A DNA stretch of 64,000 nucleotides from Buttiauxella brennerae ATCC 51605 (lineage in GTDB: Bacteria > Pseudomonadota > Gammaproteobacteria > Enterobacterales > Enterobacteriaceae): assembly GCF_001654925.1 (NCBI RefSeq), contig NZ_LXER01000015.1, positions 62,001-126,000 of the forward strand, written 5' to 3'. Under the pieces are notes generated by a model. It had not been told where the DNA came from, searched no databases, and worked only from the letters and a program-made list of their open reading frames with translations. Both the position numbers and the translations under genes were made by a program. Numbering within the stretch: position 1 is the stretch's first letter; every line of letters starts with the position of its first letter. This document shows positions 54,743 through 63,596 of this stretch, in pieces.

Positions 54743-54907
54743 TTAGCGCGGAACAACGAAGAGTGATTTGCATTTTGGGCAGAGTAACGCTTGCCCCTGT
54801 CGGACTTTACTGGCGGTTTGCTGGGATTTGTTGCCACAGATTGGGCATGTGACGGAACGACTTGCTGCGTTTGTGAAGCGTTTCATTGCGGAGTCTAAGA
54901 AGGACAT
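54743..54907 (-). CDS. 54-residue zinc-ribbon protein, YnfU-like (copy 2)
   Basis: A small gene read by hand: MSFLDSAMKRFTNAASRSVT, then CPICGNKSQQTASKVRQGQA and LLCPKCKSLFVVPR. The four cysteines are arranged as CPxC-N19-CPKC, and the length is exactly that of the gene at 30709-30873, with about two thirds of residues identical. An AGGA-containing purine run (GACAGGAAAATCATT) precedes the ATG. It is probably a cytoplasmic zinc ribbon of unknown role. Confidence 0.72.
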   Translation of the reverse strand: MSFLDSAMKRFTNAASRSVTCPICGNKSQQTASKVRQGQALLCPKCKSLFVVPR

Positions 54908-54968
54908 AATGATTTTCCTGTCAATGAATGAGCTTCATCGTATCACGCCCTGAATAAATAACGCACAG

Positions 54969-56201
54969 TTATCGGTTCCGCATCGGCCGACAAATCACAA
55001 CCATCGCTATCGCGCTACACAACGGGAAAAACGCTAATTGCAGCCACGGGTAAATAGCTTTAGTGGAAGGTATCAACGCGTCATCAAGTTGGTTGCCGAG
55101 AAAGAAGTTTCCCGCGAGTACTGCACAGCCTCCGGCGGAGGCCAGCGCACCATAGTGCGCGCCCAGCGTCGATTCGTTAGCAAACCACGGAATTAAATCT
55201 TTCACTGAAGGCACCAGTAGCATTTGCCCCAGGGTCAGTAACGTCACAAAACAGGCGGAAGGCAAAAGCCGTAGTCCGTTTTCTGGCGCAGGTGTGGCAG
55301 CAAACAGTGCGACGCTAAGAAATGAAGCGGAAATAAGCACAAAACCTACCGGCAGAATGCTCACAGCTCCGACGCGGCGGGCAAAACGCGCCAGCGGTAG
55401 TTGCAGGATAATAATCAGCAGTGATGCCAGCATAAACAGCGGGCCAAGATCTTTTTCGCTGCCGCCTGCACGTTGGATTTCCACCGGTAGCGCAAAATAT
55501 AACTGGTTATAGCTTAACAGCCATGAGCTATAGGCGATGATAAAGGCGACAAAACGTGGGTTACGGAATGTCGTCCACCACGGCAGGATGTTGAGGGTCT
55601 GTTTGCTGGCGTTTGTGGGTGGCAGGCAGAAAAACAACACCACCAATGCGACGACGAAGATTCCCGCCCCTGCCAGCGCAACCTGGCGAAAACCTAATCC
55701 TGTCAGCAAAGCCCCCGCCACCGGTCCAAGCACGGCGCCTAACTCCCCACATACTGCAAACAAAGCAAACCATTCCGCGCGGCTACGTTTCCCCGCTAAT
55801 TCGCTTTGCGTGCCAGCCTTTGCCAGTAAAGCTTCGATTGAGGGAGAAAACAGCGCTCCCCCGATACCGGTAAGACAAGCGCCCATGATTATCGGAAACA
55901 GTGACTCCCCGAATGCCAATAGCAAATAGCCCGCGACACGGAGAATACAGCCACAGAGAATGACGATGCGTGCGCCGTAGCGATCGGACAACGCGCCGCC
56001 AACAATAAACATGCCCTGCTGTGAAAAAGTTCGCAAACCTAATATCAGCCCGATGAGCCCACCGGACAGCATCATATCGTCGCGTAAAAACACCGCCAGA
56101 AACGGCACCACAGCGTAAAAACCAACATTAAAAACAAACTGACTGCCCAGTAACACAGGCGGCCAGGGCTGAGTTGCTGAGTGCCGGATGGGTAAAAGCA
56201 T
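54969..56201 (-). CDS. MFS transporter of the iron operon
   Basis: A 410-residue, 12-helix major-facilitator protein encoded after the siderophore ATPase on the same strand (15 bp gap). Markers are GALSDRYGARIVILCG (loop 2-3), FSPSIEALLAKAGTQSELAG KRS and ELGAVLGPVAGALLTGLGF. A siderophore exporter (EntS-like) or a siderophore importer from the periplasm would both suit the Fur-regulated operon. Direction and substrate are unproven. Confidence 0.75.
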   Translation of the reverse strand: MLLPIRHSATQPWPPVLLGSQFVFNVGFYAVVPFLAVFLRDDMMLSGGLIGLILGLRTFSQQGMFIVGGALSDRYGARIVILCGCILRVAGYLLLAFGESLFPIIMGACLTGIGGALFSPSIEALLAKAGTQSELAGKRSRAEWFALFAVCGELGAVLGPVAGALLTGLGFRQVALAGAGIFVVALVVLFFCLPPTNASKQTLNILPWWTTFRNPRFVAFIIAYSSWLLSYNQLYFALPVEIQRAGGSEKDLGPLFMLASLLIIILQLPLARFARRVGAVSILPVGFVLISASFLSVALFAATPAPENGLRLLPSACFVTLLTLGQMLLVPSVKDLIPWFANESTLGAHYGALASAGGCAVLAGNFFLGNQLDDALIPSTKAIYPWLQLAFFPLCSAIAMVVICRPMRNR

Positions 56202-56216
56202 TCTAATGACCTGGTG

Positions 56217-56978
56217 TTAAGCGATGTAGTGGATATGTTTTTTTCCGTGGAATGGGGAAATTTCAATCTTTGTCTCTACCCTGAACACATCCCAAAGCAG
56301 TGACTCGGTGAGGATTTCCTGCGGGCGACCAGCGGCGACAATCTGCCCTTCTTGCATCACAATCAGCGCGTCGCAGAACATGGAAGCATGGTTGAGATCA
56401 TGAATAGCCACAATGCTGGTCACCGGCAGTTCGCTGACCAGTTTCATCAACTGTATTTGATGATGAATATCCAGATGGTTGGTCGGCTCATCAAGTAGGA
56501 TTTCCGTCGGCGATTGTGCGAGTGCGCGAGCAATGTGAACACGCTGGCGCTCACCACCCGATAAACTCAACCACCCCTGCTCGCTTTTGCTCAGCATGTC
56601 CACGCGCTGGAGTGCGGCAGTGACAGTCTCGTCATCTTGCTTACTCCAGTTAGAAAATGCCGAGTGATGGGGAATACGCCCCAGTTTGACCACGTCGATA
56701 ACGCGCATATTCGCCTCGGTCATACCGTGCTGTTCCACAAATGCGACCCGCCGCGCCAACTGCTTTTTGGCAATCCGGGCGATATTTTGCCCATCCAGCG
56801 TGACAGCACCTGAATGAGGCCGTCGCAATCCAGCAAGGATCCGCAGCAGCGATGACTTGCCGCAACCGTTAGGACCTAGCAGCCCGACGGTTTCTCCACT
56901 CGACACGCTCAATGAGACATTGTTGACGATGGTTTTTTGCCCCACCCGCCAGGTAATATTTTCAGCGGCAATACTCAT
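56217..56978 (-). CDS. Iron-siderophore ABC ATPase (FepC/FecE-type)
   Basis: A 253-residue ATPase with Walker A GPNGCGKSSLL, Q-loop VEQHGMTEANMRVIDVVKLG, signature SLSGGERQRVHIARAL, Walker B ILLDEPTNHLDI and switch IVAIHDLN. The ATG at 56978 sits in a TGATG junction with the permease stop. The GTG three bases earlier is the alternative. It powers the permease encoded just upstream. Confidence 0.87.
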   Translation of the reverse strand: MSIAAENITWRVGQKTIVNNVSLSVSSGETVGLLGPNGCGKSSLLRILAGLRRPHSGAVTLDGQNIARIAKKQLARRVAFVEQHGMTEANMRVIDVVKLGRIPHHSAFSNWSKQDDETVTAALQRVDMLSKSEQGWLSLSGGERQRVHIARALAQSPTEILLDEPTNHLDIHHQIQLMKLVSELPVTSIVAIHDLNHASMFCDALIVMQEGQIVAAGRPQEILTESLLWDVFRVETKIEISPFHGKKHIHYIA

Positions 56979-58015
56979 CACTTATTCCTTGAGCGGTAGA
57001 TAATGACGGCAAAGAACGGCACGCCAACCAGCGCGGTGACCACGCCAACCGGAAGACTTTGCGGGGCGATTAACAAGCGCGAGGCGATATCTGCCAGTAC
57101 CATCAAAATGGCGCCGGCCAGTGCGCTGGTGATAAGCAACCTGCGATGCAGCGGCCCAAAGAAGAAGCGCATAACATGTGGCACGACCAAACCCACAAAG
57201 CCGATGGAACCGGCCATGCTGACAATAGTGGCGGTAATCAACGCAGTGACGGTGAACAGGATCAAGCGAACCCAGGGAACAGCAATGCCCAGAGAAGCCG
57301 CCGCATCATCGCCAAACGTAAAAGCATCTAACGCCCGGGAATAGTAAAGGCACACGGCAAGCCCGACCAACACGACAAACAGCACAAGTTGAAACTCAGG
57401 CCATCTCACGCCGCTGAAACTGCCCAATAACCAAAACATCACATCACGCGCCTGCTGCGCACTGGCGGATGTGCTGATGGTGTAAGCGGTAATAGCGTTG
57501 AAGAGTTGTGACGCTGCAACACCCGCCAGAATGGTTCGTTCATTGCCACCCCGTGCGCCATTGGTCAGAAAGGCAACAAATGCAAAGGCGGCAAATGCCC
57601 CCGCAAAAGCTCCGGCAGATAGCGACACCGCGCCCGTTCCGACGCCTAACACGACCACTGAAACGGCGCCCGTTGAAGCGCCCGCAGAAACACCAAGCAC
57701 ATAAGGTTCTGCCAGCGCATTCTTAAGCAGGCTTTGTAGTACTGCACCGCAAATTGCCAGGCCGGCACCGCAACACGCCGCAACAAGGGCACGGCTCAGG
57801 CGGAAATCCCAAATCACACTTTCGTAAATGCGACTAAGGGGCTCCTGTGTCAGCCCGAGTTTATTGCTGATGGCGTAGAACACGGTTCGCAGCGGGATAG
57901 AAAGCTCCCCTACGCTGACGCCAGTTGCGATAACCAGAAACAAAACCACCACTGAAAAAATACTCGTCGTACCAACCAGAAATGTTTTTTTCATCGGCTG
58001 TGCTACTGCGGTCAT
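56978..58015 (-). CDS. Iron-siderophore ABC permease (FecCD family)
   Basis: A 345-residue FecCD/BtuC-type permease with DFRLSRALVAACCGAGLAIC, LAEPYVLGVSAGASTGAVSV, GSIGFVGLVVPHVMRFFFG and ADIASRLLIAPQSLPVGVVT. About ten membrane segments. Its start overlaps the binding-protein stop in an ATGA, and its end overlaps the ATPase start: one tight operon. Confidence 0.88.
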   Translation of the reverse strand: MTAVAQPMKKTFLVGTTSIFSVVVLFLVIATGVSVGELSIPLRTVFYAISNKLGLTQEPLSRIYESVIWDFRLSRALVAACCGAGLAICGAVLQSLLKNALAEPYVLGVSAGASTGAVSVVVLGVGTGAVSLSAGAFAGAFAAFAFVAFLTNGARGGNERTILAGVAASQLFNAITAYTISTSASAQQARDVMFWLLGSFSGVRWPEFQLVLFVVLVGLAVCLYYSRALDAFTFGDDAAASLGIAVPWVRLILFTVTALITATIVSMAGSIGFVGLVVPHVMRFFFGPLHRRLLITSALAGAILMVLADIASRLLIAPQSLPVGVVTALVGVPFFAVIIYRSRNK

Positions 58016-59013
58016 TTATTGAGTCCCAGACTTTTGAGCTGCTCACCAACTTGTTCAGCACCATAAATTGTGCGAATCGTTGGGTTCATCGCCTGACCGT
58101 CCATCACCACGATATGACCTTTTTTCACTGCATCTAATTGACTCACGGCAGCATCGCTTTTGAGGAATTTAATCTTTTCTTCTGCGCTATCAAGTGCCCA
58201 GCGATTTCTGTCAAGGCTCGAAACCACAATCACATCAGGGTTCGCGGCAATAATGCTTTCCCAGCCAACGGTCGGCCACTCTGTTTCTGAGGTAATGGCG
58301 TTATGGCCGCCCAATACATTCGCGATAAAGCCGGAAGCGCTGTTCTTGCCGCCGACATAGACGTCAGAAGAAGGAGAAGAGCTGGAGAACCAGAAAACAA
58401 ACGAAAGATCTTTATTGTTTTTCCCGAACGTCTGGCGAAGATCGGCTTCGCGTTTTTTAAAATCAACAATTAACGCCTGGCCGCGATCTTCGACGTTGAA
58501 GATTTTCGCGAAGTCTTCAATCTCTTTATAAAGGAATGTCATGTCCCACAGTTTTTGGCGGCTACCGTACATATCGCCAATATCTTTTTTGGTGGCGCAC
58601 ATACCAGGAGACATATAGCTATTCACGCCAACGGTGGCGAGATCTTCGCGCTTAGCGACTTTACTTTCAGGGCCGAGCAGCAAAGGCAGTTGCGCTGCAA
58701 CAAAATCAGGGTTTTGAGCAAGGATGGATTCAAGCGTCGGTATCTCAACCGTCAGGAGTTTTATTTTTGCATTCTGTTGAGCGAGCTGCGGAAGAACTTT
58801 AGTCGGCCAAAACGCACTGGCAGCTATCTTATCCTGCAACCCTAATAGCAGCAGGATTTCGACGGTGTTTTGACCCAGAGCGACGACGTGCTCAGGGGCT
58901 TTGGTAAACGTCTCTTTATATCCACAATTTTCAATCGTTAGAGGATACGTCGTCGCCAAAGCTGAACTGACCGAAGTGAGCACCATTCCTAACGCGCAGA
59001 TGACCTTTTTCAT
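58012..59013 (-). CDS. Iron-siderophore binding protein (class III)
   Basis: A 333-residue periplasmic protein with signal peptide MKKVICALGMVLTSVSSALA and the two-lobe PF01497 fold (YPLTIENCGYKETFTKAPEH near the N-terminus, LDAVKKGHIVVMDGQAM near the end). The CATKKDIGDMYGSRQKLWDM insertion near residue 140 is reminiscent of the left importer's CIHTNNHRT segment. The first gene of the operon, it lies 44 bp after a strong Fur box, so it is iron-repressed. The siderophore is unknown. Confidence 0.87.
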   Translation of the reverse strand: MKKVICALGMVLTSVSSALATTYPLTIENCGYKETFTKAPEHVVALGQNTVEILLLLGLQDKIAASAFWPTKVLPQLAQQNAKIKLLTVEIPTLESILAQNPDFVAAQLPLLLGPESKVAKREDLATVGVNSYMSPGMCATKKDIGDMYGSRQKLWDMTFLYKEIEDFAKIFNVEDRGQALIVDFKKREADLRQTFGKNNKDLSFVFWFSSSSPSSDVYVGGKNSASGFIANVLGGHNAITSETEWPTVGWESIIAANPDVIVVSSLDRNRWALDSAEEKIKFLKSDAAVSQLDAVKKGHIVVMDGQAMNPTIRTIYGAEQVGEQLKSLGLNK

Positions 59014-59056
59014 TTAACACTACTCTTTGAATGAACGTATAATTCGAAAGCGCAAT

Positions 59057-59075
59057 GATAATGAAAATCATTTTT
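59057..59075. promoter_or_regulatory. Fur box of the siderophore operon
   Basis: GATAATGAAAATCATTTTT matches the 19-bp Fur consensus GATAATGATAATCATTATC at 16 positions. It lies 44 bp upstream of the binding-protein start in an A/T-rich divergent promoter region that also serves the iraP-like gene. Confidence 0.85.
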
Positions 59076-59270
59076 TATTCTATAAAAATGTACAACATAA
59101 ACGACGGAAAACACGCATTAAATACGTATATATCTGGCAGCTATGTCTCATCAGCCGGTTTGTGTGCGCTGAGAGTGGTGAGTAACCGGAAGTTGAGCTA
59201 TTTTCATTTTCATCAAACAAACCTCACCCTTATTTGAATAAGGGAGTGACCTGGCTAAAAAAGGGCTTTT

Positions 59271-59606
59271 ATGAAAAATCTTATCCTGGGTGTGATAGCA
59301 AAAATCTCGAAAATGGATGCTGAAGCCAAGCAACTTGCAGCGAAAGTCGAAGCGCAGTCGCTGCTGATCGGGGCATTGTTACTGACTATTGGTAAAAACG
59401 GTGGAATGAATGAGATGCTTGAAAATGTCAGAAAAGCGATCAATGCCGCTTTAGATGCGGCTGATACCCCACTGAAATCAGACGCAGAGATACTTTTGAA
59501 TGAATTCAACAATCTCCTTTTGTTGACTCAACTGCTTGAAACAAACGAGGCGGAAATTGATATTGAGTCTCTGAAGAGTATGCCAGGCGAAACAACAACT
59601 GATTAA
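59271..59606 (+). CDS. iraP: IraP-like anti-adapter protein
   Basis: A 111-residue acidic coiled-coil protein whose start MKNLILGVIAKISKMDAEAK QLAAKVEAQSLLIGALLL closely follows E. coli IraP ([20 protein letters not shown]...). IraP blocks the adaptor RssB and so stabilises RpoS under phosphate and magnesium stress. It is about 25 residues longer at the C-terminus than the E. coli form and more acidic. The neighbouring BluR/ycgZ genes are themselves RpoS-linked, which supports the role. ATG 59271 is preceded by an A-rich AAAAAAGGG stretch. Confidence 0.7.
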   Translation: MKNLILGVIAKISKMDAEAKQLAAKVEAQSLLIGALLLTIGKNGGMNEMLENVRKAINAALDAADTPLKSDAEILLNEFNNLLLLTQLLETNEAEIDIESLKSMPGETTTD

Positions 59607-59614
59607 ATGTGGGG

Positions 59615-59646
59615 AAAGGCCAGTCTGCGAGATGAAGACGGCCTTT
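59615..59646. terminator. Terminator between iraP-like gene and bluR
   Basis: AAAGGCC (59615-59621) and GGCCTTT (59640-59646) form a 7-bp stem around an 18-nt loop between two convergent genes, reaching into the bluR stop codon. Confidence 0.65.
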
Positions 59647-60403
59647 ATATGAGTTTTTTATCAGTCGTCACAGCGTGAGATTTAATGGCAAACCCTTGTT
59701 TCTGCCAGTGTTCAACTTGCTCCCGCTGGCGCAGTGTTAATGCCTTTCCTGTCCAGACAAAGATATGCTGACCCGGGAATAATTCAGGACGGGGAGAATC
59801 CAGCGGATCGGCCAGAACATCAGGCTGCCAGCCATATTGTGAAAGGCGCCAGGCCTCAAGCCATAAGCGAGTTCTGTCATCGCTCTCCCAGCCAATCAGT
59901 AATGTGCTCTTCCCTGTTTTTTTCCGTGCGTCTGCAAGGCACAGAACAACATAATCAATAAGCAAACCATCGAGTAAACTGCTCATCGCCCTGGCGGTGT
60001 TTTTATCCAGGCTCAGCCGTTTACGTACCGGGATAAGCACATTATCAATCAACGATTCAACGGCAACGTCGCGACCTAAAGCCGCAATTTTCGAGCGAAG
60101 TTGAGCAGGTTGTACAAGGCGCAGAACCGTCATCACATCTTCTTGTCGTGACCGCCACACATCATCGCCCTGAGAGATGACTTGATTTGATTCCAGCAGT
60201 GCCTTGACCTTACCAACAGACACACCGCTTTTTATCCAGCGCTTAATCTCTTCAATACGCAGAATATCTTCATCATCAAATTGCCGATGCCCACCTTCAC
60301 TGCGTTGCGGTTTAAGTAAACCATAACGGCGTTGCCAGGCACGCAGCGTGACAGGGTTGATTGCGCATCGTTCGGCAACTTCACCGATACTGTATAGGGT
60401 CAT
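59645..60403 (-). CDS. bluR: BluR, MerR-family repressor of the blue-light stress genes
   Basis: A 252-residue MerR-type repressor (MlrA branch). The N-terminal HTH reads [44 protein letters not shown], followed by a dimer helix and a C-terminal B12-binding-like domain. Like E. coli BluR (YcgE) it ends in [20 protein letters not shown], closer to BluR than to MlrA. In E. coli the light-excited BluF releases BluR from the ycgZ promoter. It lies downstream of bluF with TTGTACA palindromes in the gap. Confidence 0.88.
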   Translation of the reverse strand: MTLYSIGEVAERCAINPVTLRAWQRRYGLLKPQRSEGGHRQFDDEDILRIEEIKRWIKSGVSVGKVKALLESNQVISQGDDVWRSRQEDVMTVLRLVQPAQLRSKIAALGRDVAVESLIDNVLIPVRKRLSLDKNTARAMSSLLDGLLIDYVVLCLADARKKTGKSTLLIGWESDDRTRLWLEAWRLSQYGWQPDVLADPLDSPRPELFPGQHIFVWTGKALTLRQREQVEHWQKQGFAIKSHAVTTDKKLI

Positions 60404-60456
60404 TAACTCCCTCGTATTGAGCTTGAAACATCCTTGTAGACACTAACCACTCCTGG

Positions 60457-60490
60457 TTGGTTGTACAACCAATTTTTTTATTGTACAACC
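60457..60490. promoter_or_regulatory. Candidate BluR operator before bluR
   Basis: TTGGTTGTACAACCAA (60457-60472) is a perfect 16-bp palindrome. A second TTGTACAACC follows at 60481-60490, exactly 20 bp from the first TTGTACA (two helical turns). TTGTACA is the half-site of the MlrA/BluR type, so autoregulation is likely. Confidence 0.55.
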
Positions 60491-60494
60491 GTGC

Positions 60495-61715
60495 TCAGAG
60501 ATCGGCTTTCCGTTCAGGCCATGCCACTTGAGATATTCCATTCATACAGGCACTGGCGAATAAATTGCCCTGAAACTGCGTGATCCCCGCGGACTCCAGC
60601 CACATCCATTCTTCCGCTTTCTCGACGCCGACAACCGAAATGGAGATTTCGAGTGTTGCACAGCATTTGATAATTGCCTGAATAATCGCCTGTCGTGGAC
60701 CACTTTTGTGGACATCCTGAATCAGTTCGCGGTTGATTTTAATGCTGTCGGGCTGAAACTGAGTCAGCAGCAACAGACCACCAAACCCGGCACCAAAATG
60801 GTCTATCGCCACGCTGATACCCGCAGCTTTCAATTGCCTGATAGCACTGGTGAAATCATCGATACGTGAAATAACTTCGTTTTCAGTAAACTCGACTGTC
60901 ACCTGCTCAGGCACAAGACCATGTAACTGGATTTCGCTTAACAGAAAATCAACCGCGTCGGGGATAATGACCAGCGTCATGGGTAAGAGATTTACCGAGA
61001 TAGACTGTCCGCCAAGCCCGAGCGCACTTGCCATCGCAAAAGCCACTTTTTTACTGTTAAGGTCTGCTTCATAAAGGCTATTACCGGTTAACCCTTCAAA
61101 GTAGACGGCGGGAGAATCGCCAGAGGGTGTACGGATTAACGCTTCTGTGGAGACAATTTTCTGTGCGAATGGGTCGACTATGGGCTGAAACGCAAAGCAA
61201 CAGTCTGCGGTGTTATCGGAAACAACAACGTCTGTATGGCTCCCACTATCATCAGGAATAAATACCCAGGCATCAGCCGGTGGGATTTCAAAATAGTTTT
61301 CTTTTTCAGTCGCTTCGACAAACGTCCGTAAAAACTGCAGAGCACGATCATTGTAAATAAGTTGGTATTTTGACGTCCCTTTATCGAGCACCGCCTGCAG
61401 CACTTCATCCCGGTCATATTCCCTTAAATCGAAAAGCTCCATTCCGGCCTTCCCAAAGCGCCGTGCCGGTGCGTAATCGCAAAGCAATTCAACGATATTG
61501 TGGTGCCGCTCATCCTGGCAAATATGCTGGTAAATCTCTAAAACACTGTCTTGCGGGCCTTCAATCAACTGAAAGAAGTGCGTGCCGTTGAACAGCAGTA
61601 TGCCTGTCACATCGATCTGGCCGTTCTTAATGTTTGCGGCTGCAACCATCTGTTTTACTGAATGAAACGGTACATCCTTACAGATATGACTGCGATAGAT
61701 GATGGTAGTAAGCAT
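60495..61715 (-). CDS. bluF: BluF, blue-light sensor with BLUF and degenerate EAL domains
   Basis: A 406-residue photosensor. The N-terminal BLUF domain (1-93) has flavin-contacting Tyr7, Asn31 and Gln49 (IIYRS, AANIKN, FFQLIEG), the same positions as E. coli BluF (YcgF). The EAL part (about 160-400) begins STEALIRTPSG, but the metal motif reads AIDHFGAGFGG instead of DDFGTG, so hydrolysis of c-di-GMP is unlikely. In E. coli BluF binds BluR after light excitation and is elevated in the cold. It lies upstream of bluR on the same strand and is divergent from ycgZ. Confidence 0.9.
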   Translation of the reverse strand: MLTTIIYRSHICKDVPFHSVKQMVAAANIKNGQIDVTGILLFNGTHFFQLIEGPQDSVLEIYQHICQDERHHNIVELLCDYAPARRFGKAGMELFDLREYDRDEVLQAVLDKGTSKYQLIYNDRALQFLRTFVEATEKENYFEIPPADAWVFIPDDSGSHTDVVVSDNTADCCFAFQPIVDPFAQKIVSTEALIRTPSGDSPAVYFEGLTGNSLYEADLNSKKVAFAMASALGLGGQSISVNLLPMTLVIIPDAVDFLLSEIQLHGLVPEQVTVEFTENEVISRIDDFTSAIRQLKAAGISVAIDHFGAGFGGLLLLTQFQPDSIKINRELIQDVHKSGPRQAIIQAIIKCCATLEISISVVGVEKAEEWMWLESAGITQFQGNLFASACMNGISQVAWPERKADL

Positions 61716-62068
61716 GTGGTATCCGATATGCAGCTATTTGAGCATTTACATTAGCAGATGAACGGCCGGAATTTAACTTTAAAATACATTAATATTAATA
61801 ACTTATTAACAGTTGACTCGAGGTGGTTGTAAAGCTTTAACGGCACAATTCCCTTGTTCCTTTCTGCAAAGATCTCCAGCAATCTGTACAGGCTATGCAT
61901 TGAATCTGTTCACCAGTCACATCTAACATCATGAATAACAAAGATAAGCATTTTATGCTTAAGAATTAAGAAAATTCCGGGCAATTTTTTATGTACAGAT
62001 TTTTAATACTTGTATAACTTTATTTGTACACATACGACACATGACTTGCTTACAGGAGTGACTGACTG
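61716..62068. other. Divergent promoter region bluF / ycgZ
   Basis: About 350 bp, strongly A/T-rich on the right half. It holds the promoters for bluF (left) and ycgZ (right). Contents include the TTGTACA/TTGTATA cluster at 61991-62030 and TTGTAAA at 61827-61833. No ORF or tRNA was seen. Confidence 0.6.
61991..62030. promoter_or_regulatory. Candidate BluR sites in the ycgZ promoter
   Basis: ATGTACA (61991-61997), TTGTATA (62010-62016) and TTGTACA (62024-62030) cluster about 39-78 bp before the ycgZ ATG. They share the TTGTACA half-site with the palindrome upstream of bluR. The spacing is irregular, so support is moderate. Confidence 0.45.
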
Positions 62069-62308
62069 ATGCAACAGAACAATCACGTTACCAATAGCGC
62101 GAATGCCATTACGCGATATTTCACCAAAGCGGCACTTCCTTCTCAACAGGAAACCTTAGGTGAAATTGTGGTTGAAATCCTTACCGACGGGCGGAGTTTG
62201 AATCGTAAATCCATCTGCACCAAATTATTACGTCGGGTAGAAGGAGCATCAGGTCCGGAAGAAGAGCGTCACTACCATACGTTAATTGGCCTGCTATTTG
62301 ACCGTTAG
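62069..62308 (+). CDS. ycgZ: YcgZ, two-component connector-type small protein
   Basis: A 79-residue small protein matching E. coli YcgZ over its length (SANAITRYFTKAALPSQQET, LGEIVVEILTDGRSLNRKSI, KLLRRVEGASG). It is the first gene of the BluR-repressed operon whose products, with YmgA and YmgB, act through the Rcs system to change biofilm matrix and acid-resistance output in the cold or in blue light. AGGAG precedes the start. Confidence 0.92.
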   Translation: MQQNNHVTNSANAITRYFTKAALPSQQETLGEIVVEILTDGRSLNRKSICTKLLRRVEGASGPEEERHYHTLIGLLFDR

Positions 62309-62479
62309 GTTAATACGGCCCTGATAATGGAAATGAACGGTTTATTCGATCAACATTTACGGAGCAATATTTCAGGCGAGAGACCCAAGCCTACCCTCTT
62401 CAGCTGACCTCCCGACCAGGAGTGCTGATTTCATGCCGGGTTTCATTTACGAAACTCAATGGCAAGCAGAGACGCTGTT

Positions 62480-62803
62480 ATGAACCGAAGTAAAAAAGAG
62501 AAATTAATCGATCAAGTGATTGGAGAAGCAGTTTTATCAATTCTTTACGATAACGGGCCTATCAGCACCAGGTCTCTGATTGAAAGACTGCAAACGATGG
62601 AAGCCACGGAACAAGAAGAAGCGAGGCGAAATGTCATCTCGGATGTGATTGTCGATATCAGGCACAACCGGTTGGGCATCTCACGTCGCATGATGGTGCC
62701 AGCACAAAAGGAGTGGGACAGGGAGAGTCGGATTCAGCCAGAAAATAATATTTACCCTTTATTTGACGACCGCACGACTCCCGGTAGCAGTAAGAAACAC
62801 TGA
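62480..62803 (+). CDS. ymgA: YmgA-like small protein
   Basis: A 107-residue protein in the ymgA position. Its N-terminal half (MNRSKKEKLIDQVIGEAVLS ILYDNG, SLIERLQTMEATEQEEARR NVISDVIVDI) follows the YmgA/YcgZ/AriR fold pattern. It is somewhat longer and more basic than E. coli YmgA (90 residues), with a divergent C-terminal tail. The ATG at 62480 is favoured; the frame also opens at 62459. Confidence 0.75.
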   Translation: MNRSKKEKLIDQVIGEAVLSILYDNGPISTRSLIERLQTMEATEQEEARRNVISDVIVDIRHNRLGISRRMMVPAQKEWDRESRIQPENNIYPLFDDRTTPGSSKKH

Positions 62804-62843
62804 CTACCTCAACTAACTAACAACTTTATAATGGTGAGAGTAA

Positions 62844-63122
62844 ATGACACAGATGACGCTTCATAAATCAGAAATTTATGCCACTCTGCCAAACACTGCA
62901 CTGACAAACTATTTCCGTAGCGCGGGCGATATGCTGGCCGACGAGGCCGTATTACTCGGCGCGGTAATCCGCAGCATTCTTGCCACTGATGGACATGTCA
63001 CCAATAAAGCCATCATTCAACGGTTGATTGAGGCCATTGAATCCACGCAAGATGTTGTCACTATCGACATTGTGCGTAAGACGCTCGAGATTGTCGTTGA
63101 TCATACTTTTGATGATATTTAA
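62844..63122 (+). CDS. ariR: AriR (YmgB), acid-resistance and biofilm connector protein
   Basis: A 92-residue protein close to E. coli AriR/YmgB (ALTNYFRSAGDMLADEAVLL GAVIRSIL, VTNKAIIQRLIEAIESTQDV, VRKTLEIVV). It dimerises, counteracts biofilm formation via RcsC/D and contributes to acid resistance. GGTGAGAG precedes the ATG. The next E. coli gene, ymgC, is missing. Confidence 0.9.
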   Translation: MTQMTLHKSEIYATLPNTALTNYFRSAGDMLADEAVLLGAVIRSILATDGHVTNKAIIQRLIEAIESTQDVVTIDIVRKTLEIVVDHTFDDI

Positions 63123-63596
63123 GTTTGCCGGCGCAGTATTAATTTCAGACGGTTTGATTTATGGGGTGATCTTATCCCGATATTTTATTCTCTCGAATAG
63201 CAATGATTAATTAGCGGTCCGTCATTAAACGGAGCGCTAATTAATTTTGCACGTTTCATAGATGCATTTATTTCGCTGAATTGACGCCCTTTCCTTCCAG
63301 TCGCTATTTACCTGTTCAACATCCCCCTTCTGATAATCACACGACACAATGCGTTGAATGACATGTTTAATCACTACAGAAAGTTAAGGCTTTATGTTTT
63401 TTTTCAACATGATTTGCGAGAAAATCCATCCCACTTTAAGCGCTGTCAGGAATAAAACTGGAAATATTTAAGTGGAAGATCTCGTTCCATGGCTATCCTT
63501 AATATTCATGGCTTGTTTTGGTCAATCATTTTTAACCTGCATGCCGCTTCTTATTTTGAAAACAGTGGAAACTAAATTCAACATTGGATAATCATT
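63123..63596. other. A/T-rich gap between ariR and yciF
   Basis: About 470 bp. Contains a short inverted TTAGCG/CGCTAA pair near 63212-63239 that may end the ycgZ-ariR transcript. No complete ymgC- or yciG-like gene is visible, only a 25-codon frame at 63393 without family resemblance. Confidence 0.5.

Noticed and set aside
54622-54837. 71-codon frame on the minus strand upstream of the glucan synthase
   Set aside because: It overlaps in another frame the 54-residue zinc-ribbon gene (54743-54907), which has conserved cysteine motifs and a ribosome site.
63123-63596. Degraded ymgC or yciG gene
   Set aside because: No stretch could be aligned with either; only very short frames are present.
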